From: Callaeas wilsoni
Lineage: Eukaryota > Chordata > Aves > Passeriformes > Callaeidae
NCBI GenBank assembly: GCA_013398955.1
Contig: VWPU01010164.1
Location: 496,001 to 560,000 of the forward strand
Direction of reading: 5' to 3'
Length of the DNA: 64,000 nucleotides
Within the stretch, counting starts at the first letter, position 1. Each line of letters starts with the position of its first letter. The position numbers and the translations under genes are program-made. The notes below the pieces were generated by a model. The model saw only the letters and a list, made by a program, of their open reading frames with translations. It had not been told where the DNA came from and did no database searches. Shown piece after piece: positions 1-10,500 of the stretch.

Positions 1-531
1 CCCTGGGGTACACAACGTGTCACTCCATCCTGCTGCATTACCCACCTGATCTGTAGCCTGGCCCTGTAAAAGTTATAAGCCAAGCACAAACTCGCCCCGG
101 TCCATGGATAGGGAAACAGGCCCAGGGGCCAGAAATATGGTGTTAAATCAAGCAGCATGGTGATTACTGACTGCTGTACCCCAATACAAAATACTTAGAA
201 TGAAAATGTAATTATTACTGGTTTTCTTCAGTTTCTCAAGTCGCACATTGGGGGCCATTATGAGCCTTGCTTATTATTGAAATAGTTGAATGTTTCTCTT
301 CCGTGTAGCTTGACATGACCTTGTTTTGTGGAAAAGTTGGTGAACAGGCTTTTAACATGCAGCTTTTTCCTTACCTGTACACTTTAAGCCACTACTCTAT
401 TCCTTATTAGCATCATAGCTGAGCAAATGCATGGGCCCTGAATACTTGGCGCATTTCAGAAGTACCATTATGAAGAGGACTAGTAGGTGTTTTTCACCTG
501 TTTTCTAGAGTCAGATTTCTGGAATTGGTTC

Positions 532-569
<38 letters not shown>

Positions 570-1618
570 CTGAGAATAAAATGCTCTCAATGTGATGTGA
601 TACTTGTGACTAGATAATTCAATGATTGACACTATAAGTCAAGATGGTCTCTATAGTAAATTTAAACATATTATAGACCCATCAGAATGTAAAATGCTCA
701 GTTATATTTGTAAGTACCTAATTCCTTCAGGATTCACTCCAAATAATCAAGTTCTGTGATAGTTATTGCCTGCCAGATTTTTAATTTTGTTTCCTTAATT
801 CTACTTCAGAGAGCAAGACAGCTCATTCAGAGTAGTTTTTGTATGTAGAGACTTTTTTAAAATATTAAGTCAATCTTCATCTCCAGTAGGTTACATCAAG
901 TTCTTTGTCATCCCTGCTATTTTAAATAACAGCTCCATTCAGACTCCTACTTAAACATGGCTCTGAACAGAGACTTTCCATGGACTGCAAGAATTTAGAA
1001 GTATACTGCCTGTGCCTTCATTTTCCTCATCCTCTTCAAGTTTACATGCTTTCTGTTGCAAACTGGGATGGAAAACAGGCATATAGATTACTAAAACCCA
1101 CTATTTTGTTGTTTGTCTTTCCATTGCTCTCATGCCTCTTAAGGCTTGTTTACACAATGAAATGGAACTGAGGAGTCTAACATACTACTGAAAAAACTAG
1201 CAATCTCCCTGGTTCTGTCCTCCTGGTACTGAGATCTCCTTATGACTCTGCAACTGAACTAATTAATGCTCCAGGCTGCCTGGTATGACTCTGCTGCTTC
1301 CAGTCTGGTTGAGCTACACATGACATCAACATAGCTTTGTGCTCTGGCAGCTTATGCCCTACACCACCTGTGGTAGACCTTGATGTACAAAACACCTTCT
1401 TCCTGCTAAGTTTACCCACTGTTATACTCCCCAGGTGAAAGTAGAGGATCTCCAGACCTCAGCCCAAGTGGATGCCCAAGTGGATTGCCCTCATGTTGCT
1501 CACACATGCTCCATAATTAATTAACTTGACAAATAATGCCCATAGGTATCCACACTCTCAGTTCTCTAGGCACTGAATATTGCCCTTCTTTTTGACAGAT
1601 AGAAAGGAAAATAAGTTG
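1..1618. other. AT-rich non-coding stretch, no gene seen
   Basis: No supported gene. The longest open frames are short and do not resemble known proteins. It contains a 33-base T run at 535-567 and a small tandem duplication of a 12-base unit (gcccaagtggat) at 1462-1473 and 1474-1485. The part from 1200 to 1500 is somewhat richer in G+C, but I could not match it to a repeat family. Confidence 0.6.
535..567. repeat. Poly-T homopolymer, 33 bases
   Basis: An uninterrupted run of 33 T. There is no AATAAA on the minus strand just upstream of it in the orientation where it would be a poly-A tail, so I read it as a simple repeat rather than a retroposed tail. Its length is likely to vary between individuals and is prone to sequencing error. 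Confidence 0.95.
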
Positions 1619-1623
1619 GACTC
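1619..1623. repeat. Left target-site duplication of solo LTR
   Basis: GACTC lies directly before the LTR start (TGTGTTGG). The identical GACTC lies directly after its CA end at 2210-2214. A 5-bp duplication is the size usually made by class III (ERVL-like) retroviral integrases. Confidence 0.85.
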
Positions 1624-2209
1624 TGTGTTGGTTTCAGGTGGGGCAGAGTTAATTTTTTTCACAATGGTTCGTATGGAGCTGTGTTTTGGATTTGTGCTGA
1701 ACACAGGATTCATAATACAGAGGTGTTTTTGTTATTGCCGAGCAGGGCTTGCACAGAGCCAAGGCCTTTTCTGCTTTTCATGCTGCCATGCTGGCAAGGA
1801 AGTCAGAAGTGCATGGGAGGCTGAGAGGAGATGCAGCCAGGGTGGGTGACCCCAAGAGACCAAAGGGATATTCCAGACCATATGGCATCGTGGTCAGCAT
1901 ACAAAGTTGGAAGAAGGAGAAAGGAGAGGAAATGTTTAGAGCGATGACATTTGTCTTCCCAAGTAACTGTTACACGTGATGAGACCCTGCTGTCCTGGAG
2001 GTGGCTGAACACCTGTCTGCACATGGGAGGATGTGAATGAATTCCTTGTTTTGCTTTGCTTGTGTGCATGGCTTTTGCTTTCTCTGTTGAACTGTCTTTA
2101 TCTTAATGCACAAGTTTTCTGGCTTCTGATTCGCCCTCCAATCCCACTGGTGTGGGAGTGAGTGAGCAACTCATGGGGCTTGGGTGCCGGCTGCGGTTAA
2201 ACCATGGCA
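1624..2209 (+). mobile_element. Solo LTR, avian endogenous retrovirus, family A copy 1
   Basis: A 586-bp LTR that starts with TG, ends with CA and is bracketed by the exact 5-bp direct repeat GACTC. It aligns by eye along its length with 53768-54347 (same strand) and 19084-19645 (opposite strand). Shared landmarks are the GGGCAGAGTTAAT-like start, the block around GGATATTCCAGACCATATGG, a TATA-like site and the GGTTAAACCA-type end. I recognise the type from bird genomes as an ERVL-like LTR, but I do not assign a database name. No internal gag or pol sequence lies next to it, so it is a solo LTR left by recombination between two LTRs. The sense strand is inferred from the TATA-like position relative to the ends. 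Open frames inside it are chance. Confidence 0.88.
1899..1905 (+). promoter_or_regulatory. Degenerate TATA box of LTR family A copy 1
   Basis: ATACAAA sits at the position where, as I recall the family, related copies carry CATATAAAG, about 275 bases into the LTR. The changed base suggests the promoter is weakened. Copy 3 has AATAAAG at the matching place (54025-54031). Confidence 0.45.
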
Positions 2210-2214
2210 GACTC
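2210..2214. repeat. Right target-site duplication of solo LTR
   Basis: GACTC, identical to 1619-1623, directly follows the CA end of the LTR. Confidence 0.85.
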
Positions 2215-3628
2215 AAGGAGATGAGTGAAATGTTTGGTTTTGGGAATAATACAATAAGTCTATATTAAAAATATTCCCTAAGTGTAGAATTTGAACTCAG
2301 TAAAACTGGTGGAGAAGGATTTCAGTTTTCATTTAGGATTAAAAATTAAATTGAAAAAAATTATAATTTTATACATATATACAACTTCTTATTTATCTAT
2401 TTGTATTTATACCTATACTTGGGAAACAGAGACATTGTTTCCCATGTTTCTCCTGTTCTAATTTATTTTTAGTCTCATTGTTCTGGTTCATTTGGTCAAT
2501 GAATTTCTTTTAAAATTGTGTCTCAAATTCTTTCTCCTTCCTTTTGCAGATATTCTTCCTAATTACTGAATACTTCCAGGTTGTTTACATCCTTCCCCAG
2601 ATAAGTCTGAATGTTTCATTCTCTCTCTCATTGCTTAAATATATTGTCTTAGCCAATTTTTTTTTCTCTTTCTTTTCCCCACTCCCCGCATTGCCTTTCT
2701 TTACCGTCAATTTTAATCTGTATTTTGAGCCCAGGAAAGATTTCCCCAGAGTAGCAGAAAAATGGTATTATGAATATTCATAGATTGCTATGATCTTGGC
2801 GTTTTAAAATAGAACTGACTATTGTCATAGCAATTCTTATTCTTCCTATTATAAAATATTCAGTCTTGCCTATAGTTGATCTTCAATATCTAGGGCACTG
2901 GGCCTTTATTTTTTTTTTTTTGCAGCACCTTTTCAAGTCTAACTTATTAATTACTACACATCATACCAAGACATTGTAATTTAGCACTTTAATAATCTTT
3001 TTCCTCTTTGAGCTAGATGATATTCTAGCAGAAACAAAATTTAAAGTATTTTGGTCTGCTTGTGGGGGAAAATTGGGATGGTCATTCACTGAATAATCCA
3101 CATGGGGGATTTTGCCCAATAATTTCTATCACCTTTATTAACCAGAGCAATTTTTTTTTAAACCTTTCTGTCTTTCAAAACTTTCATTTTGAAAATCTAA
3201 TCTGGGGAAAATGCTCCATCTTGTACCATAAATTCAATTCTCTATTCCTAAAAAGAGAAAGCAGCTTTCATATTTGAAATAATGTATTAAGCTATAGAGG
3301 TCACATGTTGCTCCTTAAATAACACTGAAAACCAATTCCTTCTTTTTCTTCATTCTTTTTCACTCATCAACTGTTATCAGTTATGCAGTTTTAGTACTGG
3401 AGCACCTTTTGTTAATAAAAATTAATGTCTCTCTCCCAAAGAGATAAAAAGAAGACAGACTGTAAATGAATAAACATATACCAGAAGAGGAAAATAACAC
3501 TGAAATGTTGTGCTTAATGTAACACGAAGCAATATGGCACAACTACTGTCTAGCTGCTTTTATGGTTTGGCCTTCCTACAAGTTTTGGAAACTTTTTTTT
3601 AGAGTTGTCTCACAGTGCTCTTCGGTAA
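2215..3628. other. AT-rich non-coding stretch, no gene seen
   Basis: T-rich, low-GC sequence with short runs of T and no recognisable repeat or exon. Nothing supportable found. Confidence 0.6.
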
Positions 3629-3676
3629 TGTGCCGGTTTGGACACAAATCCAGGAGGAAACAACCCGAGAGGGGCG

Positions 3677-3700
3677 TCTCTCTCTCTCTCTCTCTCTCTC
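3677..3700 (+). repeat. (TC)12 microsatellite inside LTR
   Basis: Twelve TC units near the U5 end of the family B LTR. The copy at 43131-43776 has only a short GAGAGAGAAAG at the matching place, so the array expanded in this copy or contracted in the other. Confidence 0.9.
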
Positions 3701-3785
3701 CTGCCTGCCAGGCAAGCAGGCCCTGGCAGCACCTCCCCCACAGGTTCGGAAAAAATAATTTCTCGAGTGAGAGTGAAAAAAACTA

Positions 3786-3791
3786 TTTATT
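3786..3791 (-). promoter_or_regulatory. Polyadenylation signal of family B LTR copy 1
   Basis: TTTATT on the plus strand reads AATAAA on the minus strand, the same place as AATAAA at 43623-43628 in the second copy. It fixes the sense direction of the LTR. Confidence 0.6.
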
Positions 3792-4285
3792 TAATAAAAC
3801 AGAGTCCCCCGCTGTCACGGGAAAAAAGGATATTGAAACCCCCTCCCCTGTCCCCTAAAAGAGGACTATGGATTTTAGAGTTCATTCTGTAGGTCAAACC
3901 TGCAGTCCTGAGCTGGGCCGGGCCGGCCAGGCAGGGTCCGACGATCCCCCTTGGAGGGTCCCGCCGAGCAGGTCCGGGGATGGTAGCTGGTCTCAGATGA
4001 AAAGCAAGCCAAAAACAGTCCAAAAAGGAAAAGAAGCCGCTGAGGCAGATCACAGTCCCTTCTCCGCTGAAAGCCGAAGAGACTAGAGAGCAAAAGTCCT
4101 CTAACCAACCAAATGTTGTCAGAATCGGGAGAGAAAAGAATGCAAAACATTCTAGATGCAAGGTCAAGCTAGCCGCTTTGAAGAGTTCTCTGAGCTTCTC
4201 TCTCTCTCCTTTGCAATTTAAAGGTACACTAGAAACCAAGCAGGCGATGGGGAATACAGTATGGTCATAGAATCACCCCAAGACA

Positions 4286-5074
4286 GGTTTTTAAAGGACT
4301 CTTTTTCCCATACCTAAATATGAATTCTGTTACCTACTCACGTGCCATGTATTATTTGAGATTTCTTTTCTTTTCTTTAGATCTAGAACTCTAGCAATGT
4401 TACACTTACCATAATGGACAACAAAATTTAGTTGAAGGAGAAACTGTGTTATAACACTTTGTTACATGCAGCATTTATTTAGATTAACTTTTTTTTCTTG
4501 AAAGTTTGGAATTGTAGAACAGTGACTTTTTTTCCAAAAATGTTTTTACCTGTATCTGTGACCAGTTTTGCTTCTGGGACTTTGATTTGTCTATAAGTCA
4601 CGCAAAGTGTAGGAACTTGCAGTTAAGATATGGCAAGTAAAGACATTTCAAGCACCTAATTTAGCAGATAGAAATATCTTTTCAATTTAAGTTGCACTAG
4701 GGGGAGAAGGACTGTCCTAGAAAACAAAGTAATGAGCCCAAGGTAGAAAAGGTTGTTGAAGTCATTGGGATGAATAGTGTCTGTAAGAGAAAAAGAAGCA
4801 TAAACACAGAGATCTGTGGTGCTAATAAATAGGCAACTTGTAGAGTGTTATTTTATAACAGAAAATAATGCAGATAAAAAGACTAAACTTTTTCTGCTGC
4901 ATTGTGGTCACACTAATCAACATGAGCATACAGAATTTTTCTAGGAAAGCCAGAAACAAATGCCAATGAAAGTTATAATATTTCTGAACTGATAAATAGT
5001 AATTTGGACTGAAAATAATTTATAGCTACACTTAGCAGATTTGCTTGTTAGTGTTTTCAATCTCTGGTTGCCAC
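4286..5074. other. AT-rich non-coding stretch, no gene seen
   Basis: Unique-looking AT-rich sequence. No repeat, exon or RNA gene recognised. Confidence 0.6.
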
Positions 5075-5700
5075 TTGAACCTTGACCCATCGACTGTAAC
5101 TCTTTAGATGTAGCCATGCAGATAAGGTGTTATCCAACTAACAGTCCACTTTTCAAACCTGTATCTCTCCAATTTAGGGGCAAGATTGTTGTGGGGGACC
5201 ATATCAAAAGCCAATCAGAAATTTAGATATACAACATATGTGGCTGTCTCTATCTCTCTAACTTCCTTATGTTTCACCATCTATTGCAGGATGACCTGTT
5301 CCAAGATCTTACAAGGTGAGGCTGATTTGGTCAGTGTTCATCCTATTTAACTTTTAAAAATGGACATGGTGTTTCAATTTTTCTAATCTCTGGAGACTAC
5401 CATAATTTTGAGGTATGATGGAGAGCAATTTGGCAACTGAAACAGTCAATTCCCTCAGGACCATGGTGTATATATCATCTCAGGTTCCACGGACATACAT
5501 ATATTCAGGTTTTTTACGTAGTATCTAAATTGATCTTCACTTATGATGGAAAGGACATCACTCCCTATTTCCTGACTTAAGAGTCAGGGGCTTAAGAGAT
5601 GTGAGAAGAGCAATTACCATTGAAAATTGAGACAAAAGTGCTGTTGAGTGTATCAGCCTTCTTCATATCTGTTGTCACTGTTTCTCCAGGTGATATAAGG
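5075..5700 (-). mobile_element. CR1 LINE fragment, reverse transcriptase N-terminal half
   Basis: An old CR1 copy read on the minus strand. The clearest match is at 5170-5215, where the minus strand encodes a broken form of the segment after reverse-transcriptase motif A (M-V-P-H-N-N-L, where the family has T-V-P-H-D-I-L). Further matches at 5280-5335 and 5395-5500 correspond to the stretch around the P-G-K-I-M-E-Q segment and the part before it. The far end (about 5640-5695) matches the segment before the polymerase domain. Many stops and small deletions are present and no open frame survives. It overlaps the same ORF2 region as the copy at 6343-7530, so the two are separate insertions. Confidence 0.72.
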
Positions 5701-6342
5701 TAGTTATGAAACACATTTCAGTCTACAAAGCCTAAAATTTGTATTTATTTAGACTTTTTCAGATGCCATGGAAAGTTACAACATTGAGCTTTCTTATTCA
5801 TTGAATGTATCTGATATAGCAGGTTTTTTCCAGCATTTGTATATAGTTGAGAAGAAGGATTAAAAATGAAGATTTGGCAGGAAAGGGAATAATTTCTCTC
5901 AAAGTGACCTTGCAGCTGAGAACACTAAAAATTTCAGTGGGAGAAAACTCCATTTATTATGCCTAGTGTTGCTCACCCTCTGCCTGTTTTGCGAAGTAGA
6001 ATTCCTGTGAAAAGATAACACACTCTCACAGACTTGGTGAGTCAGGTGAGCCACCACCCTTGCTGTCAGCTAGGATGAACTAAGCCAAAGAGAGGCTGTG
6101 TGCCTGTGTGTTGTTAGTGAAGTAATGAAATAAGTCTATTCTTTGCATTTCAGCTGTAGTTTGATGGTTGCCCTTGGATACCTGTTTGTGTCGACTCACA
6201 ACACACATACACAAAAAAAGTTTTGCTTTATTTTATTTTACAGTCATTTTATTTGATAACGACTTACTGTATTGGTCAGAAAAGCACATTTATTTAAGGT
6301 GGTAGATTACCTTTTTTTAACTTTATTTTATCTTATATGAAT
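5701..6342. other. Non-coding gap between two CR1 copies
   Basis: AT-rich sequence with a small ACACAC-like run near 6200. No gene or assignable repeat. Confidence 0.55.
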
Positions 6343-6407
6343 GTATCATAGAATAGTAGAATCATAGAATCATGGAATGACAGAATGGTTTGGGTTGGAA
6401 TGGAGCT

Positions 6408-6653
6408 TCAAGATAATCTAGTTCCAAACCTTCCATACTGTGGGCAGGAGCACTTTCCACTAGACACTCTCAGCCTTTCATCTTTGGAGAGGAGCTCCAG
6501 CCCTCTGATCATCTTTGTGGCCCTCCTCTGGACATAGTCCAACAGATTCACATCCCTGTGGTGGGGACCCAAGAGCTGGATGCAGCACTCCAGTTGGGGT
6601 CTCACAAGAGCCAAGCAGAGGGAGAGAATCACCTCTCTTGACCTATTGGCCAC
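6408..6653 (-). pseudogene. CR1 ORF2 C-terminal remnant
   Basis: Encodes a degraded CR1 ORF2 tail. L-A-L-V-R-P-Q-L-E-C-C and V-Q-R-R-A-T-K-M-I-R-G-L-E are close to the family pattern. The protein then leaves the family pattern after D-E-R-L-R, which indicates a deletion or frameshift before the usual L-F-S-L-E-K-R-R segment. Not functional. Confidence 0.85.
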
Positions 6654-6793
6654 ACTGTTTTCATTGCAGCCAGGATACAGCTGGCTTTCTGGGCTCTAAA
6701 CACACATTGCTGGATCATGTTGAGCTTCTTGTCAACCAACACATCCAAAACTTTATCCTCAGACATGCTTTCAATCCATTCTCCACCCAGTGT

Positions 6794-7096
6794 CTATTTG
6801 TGCTTGGGATTGCCCTGACCCAGGTGCAGGACCCTGCTTTTGGCCTTGTTGAATATCATAAGGTTCACACAGACCCATGTCTCGAGCCTGTCAAGGTCCC
6901 TCTGGACGGCATGTCTTCCCTCCAGCCTGTCGACTGCACCACATAGCTTGATGTCATCAGGAAACTTGTTGACGGTGCACTCAATCCCACTGTCCATGTC
7001 ACTGACAAAGGTACTGAACAGCACTGGTCCCAGTGCCACTCCCTGAGGAACTCCGCTTGTCACTGATCTCTCCTTGGACATCGAGTCATTGACCAT
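6794..7096 (-). pseudogene. CR1 reverse transcriptase remnant with catalytic motif
   Basis: About 100 codons of the palm region. S-G-V-P-Q-G (motif B side) is followed by L-G-P-V-L-F. The catalytic box reads F-P-D-D-I-K-L where the family usually has F-A-D-D-T-K-L: both aspartates remain, with Pro in place of Ala. The following segment (C-G-A-V-D, D-L-D-R-L-E, K-A-K-S-R-V-L-H-L-G) is CR1-like throughout. It is cut off from the rest of ORF2 by frame breaks. Confidence 0.9.
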
Positions 7097-7167
7097 AGAT
7101 CTTTGAGTGTGGCCATCCAGTCAATTCCTTATACACCGAGAGGTTTATCTTTTAAATCCATGTCTCT

Positions 7168-7518
7168 CTAGTTTAGATAGGAGGCTCTGGATGCTGTGTC
7201 TTGCAGCACAGTGTCAGATGCTTTGCACAAGTCTAGGTAGGTTATGTAAATTGCTCTTCCCTTATCCACCAATACCATAATCCCTTTATAGAAGGCCACC
7301 AGATTTGTCAAGCATGATTTGCTCTTAATGAAGCCATGTTGGCTGTCACGAACCACCTCATTTTGGATGTGCCTCAGCACAGCTTCCAGGAGGATCTGCT
7401 TCATGATCTTGCCAGGCAAAAAGATGAAACTGACTGGCCTATTCCAGTCCTCAAACCTCTGCAACCTGACAGACACCATTGCTGCGGGAATCTTTGAGAC
7501 ATTTAAGATGCCACCCAA
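7168..7518 (-). pseudogene. CR1 reverse transcriptase remnant, motif A region
   Basis: Contains [28 protein letters not shown] and [11 protein letters not shown]. It then has motif A as [11 protein letters not shown], where the family usually has A-F-D-T-V, so the Phe has become Ser. The N-terminal 25 or so residues do not look like CR1 and may be beyond the element end. Confidence 0.88.
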
Positions 7519-7530
7519 TCAAGTAGGAAG

Positions 7531-10500
7531 GAGTAAGTGTTCCTCTTTCCGCTATTCTTATGGGGAATGTAAAAAGAAAACTTGTGAGTGCTTCTAATTT
7601 GCTTGTAAGTATTCAAACACCTTCACCAGCAACCAGAAACCTGAATGTTTTCACAGAGAAATGAGTAAGAAAACACACATTTATAAAACTGAACAATGAG
7701 AGTAGCAACTGCTAGTGATGGGGTAAATCATAAGAGACTAACAGGTTTGTTTCTAAAGCTCTGGCAGCTATTTCTGGAGAACTGACTGATCAAAATCCAA
7801 GTAACATCACAGTGGGTGCAATAGACTGTACTGTTGTCCTATATCCATTTCTACCTACTTGCAGAAAGAGCTTTCATGTAAACAGATGTTAAGAAACATA
7901 AAACTAGATTAATCTGAGTGCCATGATCTTAACAGGTATAAGCTGTCTTTGCTAATACTGGCGCTGGTATATCAACCCAAAAAGATGCTAAAAGATCATG
8001 CCTCTAAACAACATTTAGGCAAAGAGGATCATTTGAAAGTAAAACTTAAGTTTACACAGAAAATGTTCTTGAAGCTGCAATCACAGCAGGAAGCTTTCTC
8101 AAGCAGAAGTACAAAAGGCTGTGGCTTAACTCCTAGGTTTCAGTTTTTTGTTGTTTGAGCTTTGGGATTTTTTTGGTTTTTATTTCGCTTGTAAAGAGAA
8201 TTATTCAATATTGTAATTTTCAGTTCTCATGGTTGTGTACATCTTGACATACTTTATGCATAAGGAAGAGCTCTGAAATGTACTGAAGAGCAGGATCCTT
8301 GAATTTCTATCAGAAAGAACAATTATCAATACCTTAGATTATAGTCTTTGTTTTGCTAAAATGGAATTTTAATTAGGTAGGGATAAAAGCATGTCATTTG
8401 CTATGAGAATGTCTTATCCATAAAAAATCCTTTTTTTGGCTGTGATATTCACTTCGATACAAGCTGTTTAGGAGCTCTTCTTATGACTCCAAAACATCAG
8501 CTTCACATATATGGAACATCAAAATCCTTGCTTGCTTCAGGTGGATTTTCTGTTATCACTGCTCCCAGAGTGGCCTGTTAAGCTGGATAAATATGCTATC
8601 TTTTTTCCAGAACATAATAGAGTTGTTAAAGACGATACATAAAAATTACTATCTACAAATCATCCATTTTTGCAAAGCACATGAAGAAGAAAAGACATCA
8701 ACAGCATTTGCAAGTAATTAAAGTGGTTTGTGATTTTTTTTTTTTCCCTACTAAAATGCACTCTGTTTTCTGGTTGGTAACTATGCAACTGCAATGGCAA
8801 TGTACTGCTTACACATCTGTAACATTATTTGCAATAATTCTCTTCTTCCTTATTCTTCTGCATCCAGTTAGTCAGGATTGTCAGAAAGTGTTTAACATAT
8901 ATTCTAATAAAGTCCACCTCCTTTTATTAAAATGCCACATTTATTAATTCTGTATACATACATTTCTTTCAATCCTCTCCTTCTTCCATTACCTGGTCTA
9001 ATAGCTGGTATTCACTGAAACAAATTCACCTTGGAATGAGTCTAAATATTTCATAGGCTTGATTTAATTGCTGTCATTTCCAATAGCTTTTCTACTCAGG
9101 GGACATTCTTTTTATAGGAACCCTACTGGATTTTTTACTGTCAATAAAATTTTTTTAGACATCATTAAGTTATATTTTAAGGGTGAATGAACCTCTAGAG
9201 TTTTTCACCTGATGGCTGTTAATTTCAAATCTGCAATATTTACTTCTCTTTCAAATCTTCAATTCATTTCAGGCTTAATAAAACAAACAATAGTAAAGAA
9301 ATATGTAAACCTTTAATAGTTTTTATTTGTGTGTCAATCACCTTTGTGCAGATAATCTGCTATAGATAATTTTATTTTCCATGCACTTTCCAAACACGTG
9401 GAACTGAGAAAAAAGAATGTTTGAAGAGATTCCATGACCTAATATGAAAAATCATGCCATAGTATCATTTGATTACTTTTTTCTGTTTATTATTTGGTTT
9501 AATAAACTCTTTACCAAAATGAAGTTTAAAAATGCATTCACTTATTGTATCAATCACTCTTGTGACATAAAATCTCGTAAGATTTTTCAGTCAGAAAATA
9601 GCAAATGCTATTAAAAGTTGCAATTAAGTCTAAGATTCTATACCCCCTTCAGAAATTATTAAATGAAATGTTATTTCTAATCGTTCCTTGTTTTCCCTGC
9701 GTATGTGTATCTACATTTATGCGTTGAGATAATACATCGAGCCATAAATACATTTAGCCATAAAATCGCCCAGCCACATGAAAAGACAACATGCTTGTTC
9801 ACATCTGCAACAGTATGGAAAACATACATGATTGGCCAAAAAGTGAATACATGAACTAGGACTTTAAGAAGAGCACTAAACTTGCTGTAGCTTAGAAACA
9901 GGAAGGATGATCAGAGGGAAAAGGAAAGGTAAAGGTAAGGACCATATTTAAAGATCCCAGTTGTTATTCCTCTGAAAGAGTTCTCTTTCAAAATTGTAGA
10001 GATAGCTCTAAACAACATCATGTGTCCTATGAAAGAGAGCAGCATTGTAACAAACATCAGCGGAGGTATTCATCAGGAAAATTGAAAGGATGCCTGATAG
10101 GTAATATAAGAATCACATGATCTGAATGACTGAAGTTCCCTATGTTTATATTCATGTTTTGTTCTGTCTGGCCCTTTCCTGTAAAACCAGATCAAATGCC
10201 TTTTTTTGTTAACATGAGTCTAAAAAATACTTGGCCAAAACCTCTTAATAGGATAACTTGTGGCTCTCTTTGCTGTAGAAAGTTGTGTAGTCCAATAAGT
10301 TTGTGTTTGTAGAAACAAATGTTTCCACTGAGATATCTACACTATGTGCCTTGCATAAGAGTTTAATTTGGATTGGCTTTAGCTGTGCTTGGCTGAGCTG
10401 AACTGAACATCGTTTAGCAGTTGAAGTGCATTAAATACTCTTCTGAAGTGAACCTTTTAATTTTGCCAGAAAGAATCTGGTTTGTAGTCTGAAACACCTG

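Larger units (their letters stand above)
3629..4285 (-). mobile_element. LTR of avian endogenous retrovirus, family B copy 1
   Basis: A 657-bp LTR-like unit with TG...CA ends. It begins on the plus strand with TGTGCCGGTTTGGACACAAA and ends with CACCCCAAGACA. It is the reverse complement of the unit at 43131-43776, and its first bases recur at 63956. The sense strand is minus, because the polyadenylation signal AATAAA reads on that strand (3791 to 3786). It contains (TC)12 and a GC-rich middle (about 3905-3980) that contrasts with the AT-rich flanks. Flanking pentamers are GGTAA on the left and GGTTT on the right, so no clean duplication survives. No primer-binding site or polypurine tract is visible beside it, which points to a solo LTR. 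Long open frames inside it, including one of 150 codons on the minus strand, are not genes. Confidence 0.85.
6343..7530 (-). mobile_element. CR1 LINE, 5'-truncated, RT domain to 3' end
   Basis: The best-preserved long CR1 copy in the window. On the minus strand it runs from the middle of the ORF2 reverse transcriptase (about 7520) to the 3' end. That end is marked on the plus strand by repeated AGAATCAT-like octamers at 6347-6385, the usual CR1 terminus. Three disjoint open pieces (7518-7168, 7096-6794, 6653-6408) follow the order of ORF2, so frameshifts and stops have broken it. The 5' truncation is normal for LINE retrotransposition. I could not identify target-site duplications, which CR1 often lacks. 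Confidence 0.92.

Noticed and set aside
535..567. T33 as the tail of a minus-strand processed pseudogene
   Set aside because: There is no AATAAA on the minus strand near it and no recognisable coding or exon sequence next to it.
3787..4239. 150-codon open frame on the minus strand
   Set aside because: It lies wholly inside the family B LTR and shows no known domain. LTRs of this kind are non-coding.
3600..4310. Full provirus around family B copy 1
   Set aside because: Neither flank shows a primer-binding site, a polypurine tract or internal gene remnants. It fits a solo LTR.
6515..6946. 143-codon open frame on the plus strand
   Set aside because: It is antisense to CR1 ORF2, whose reading on the minus strand matches the reverse-transcriptase family.
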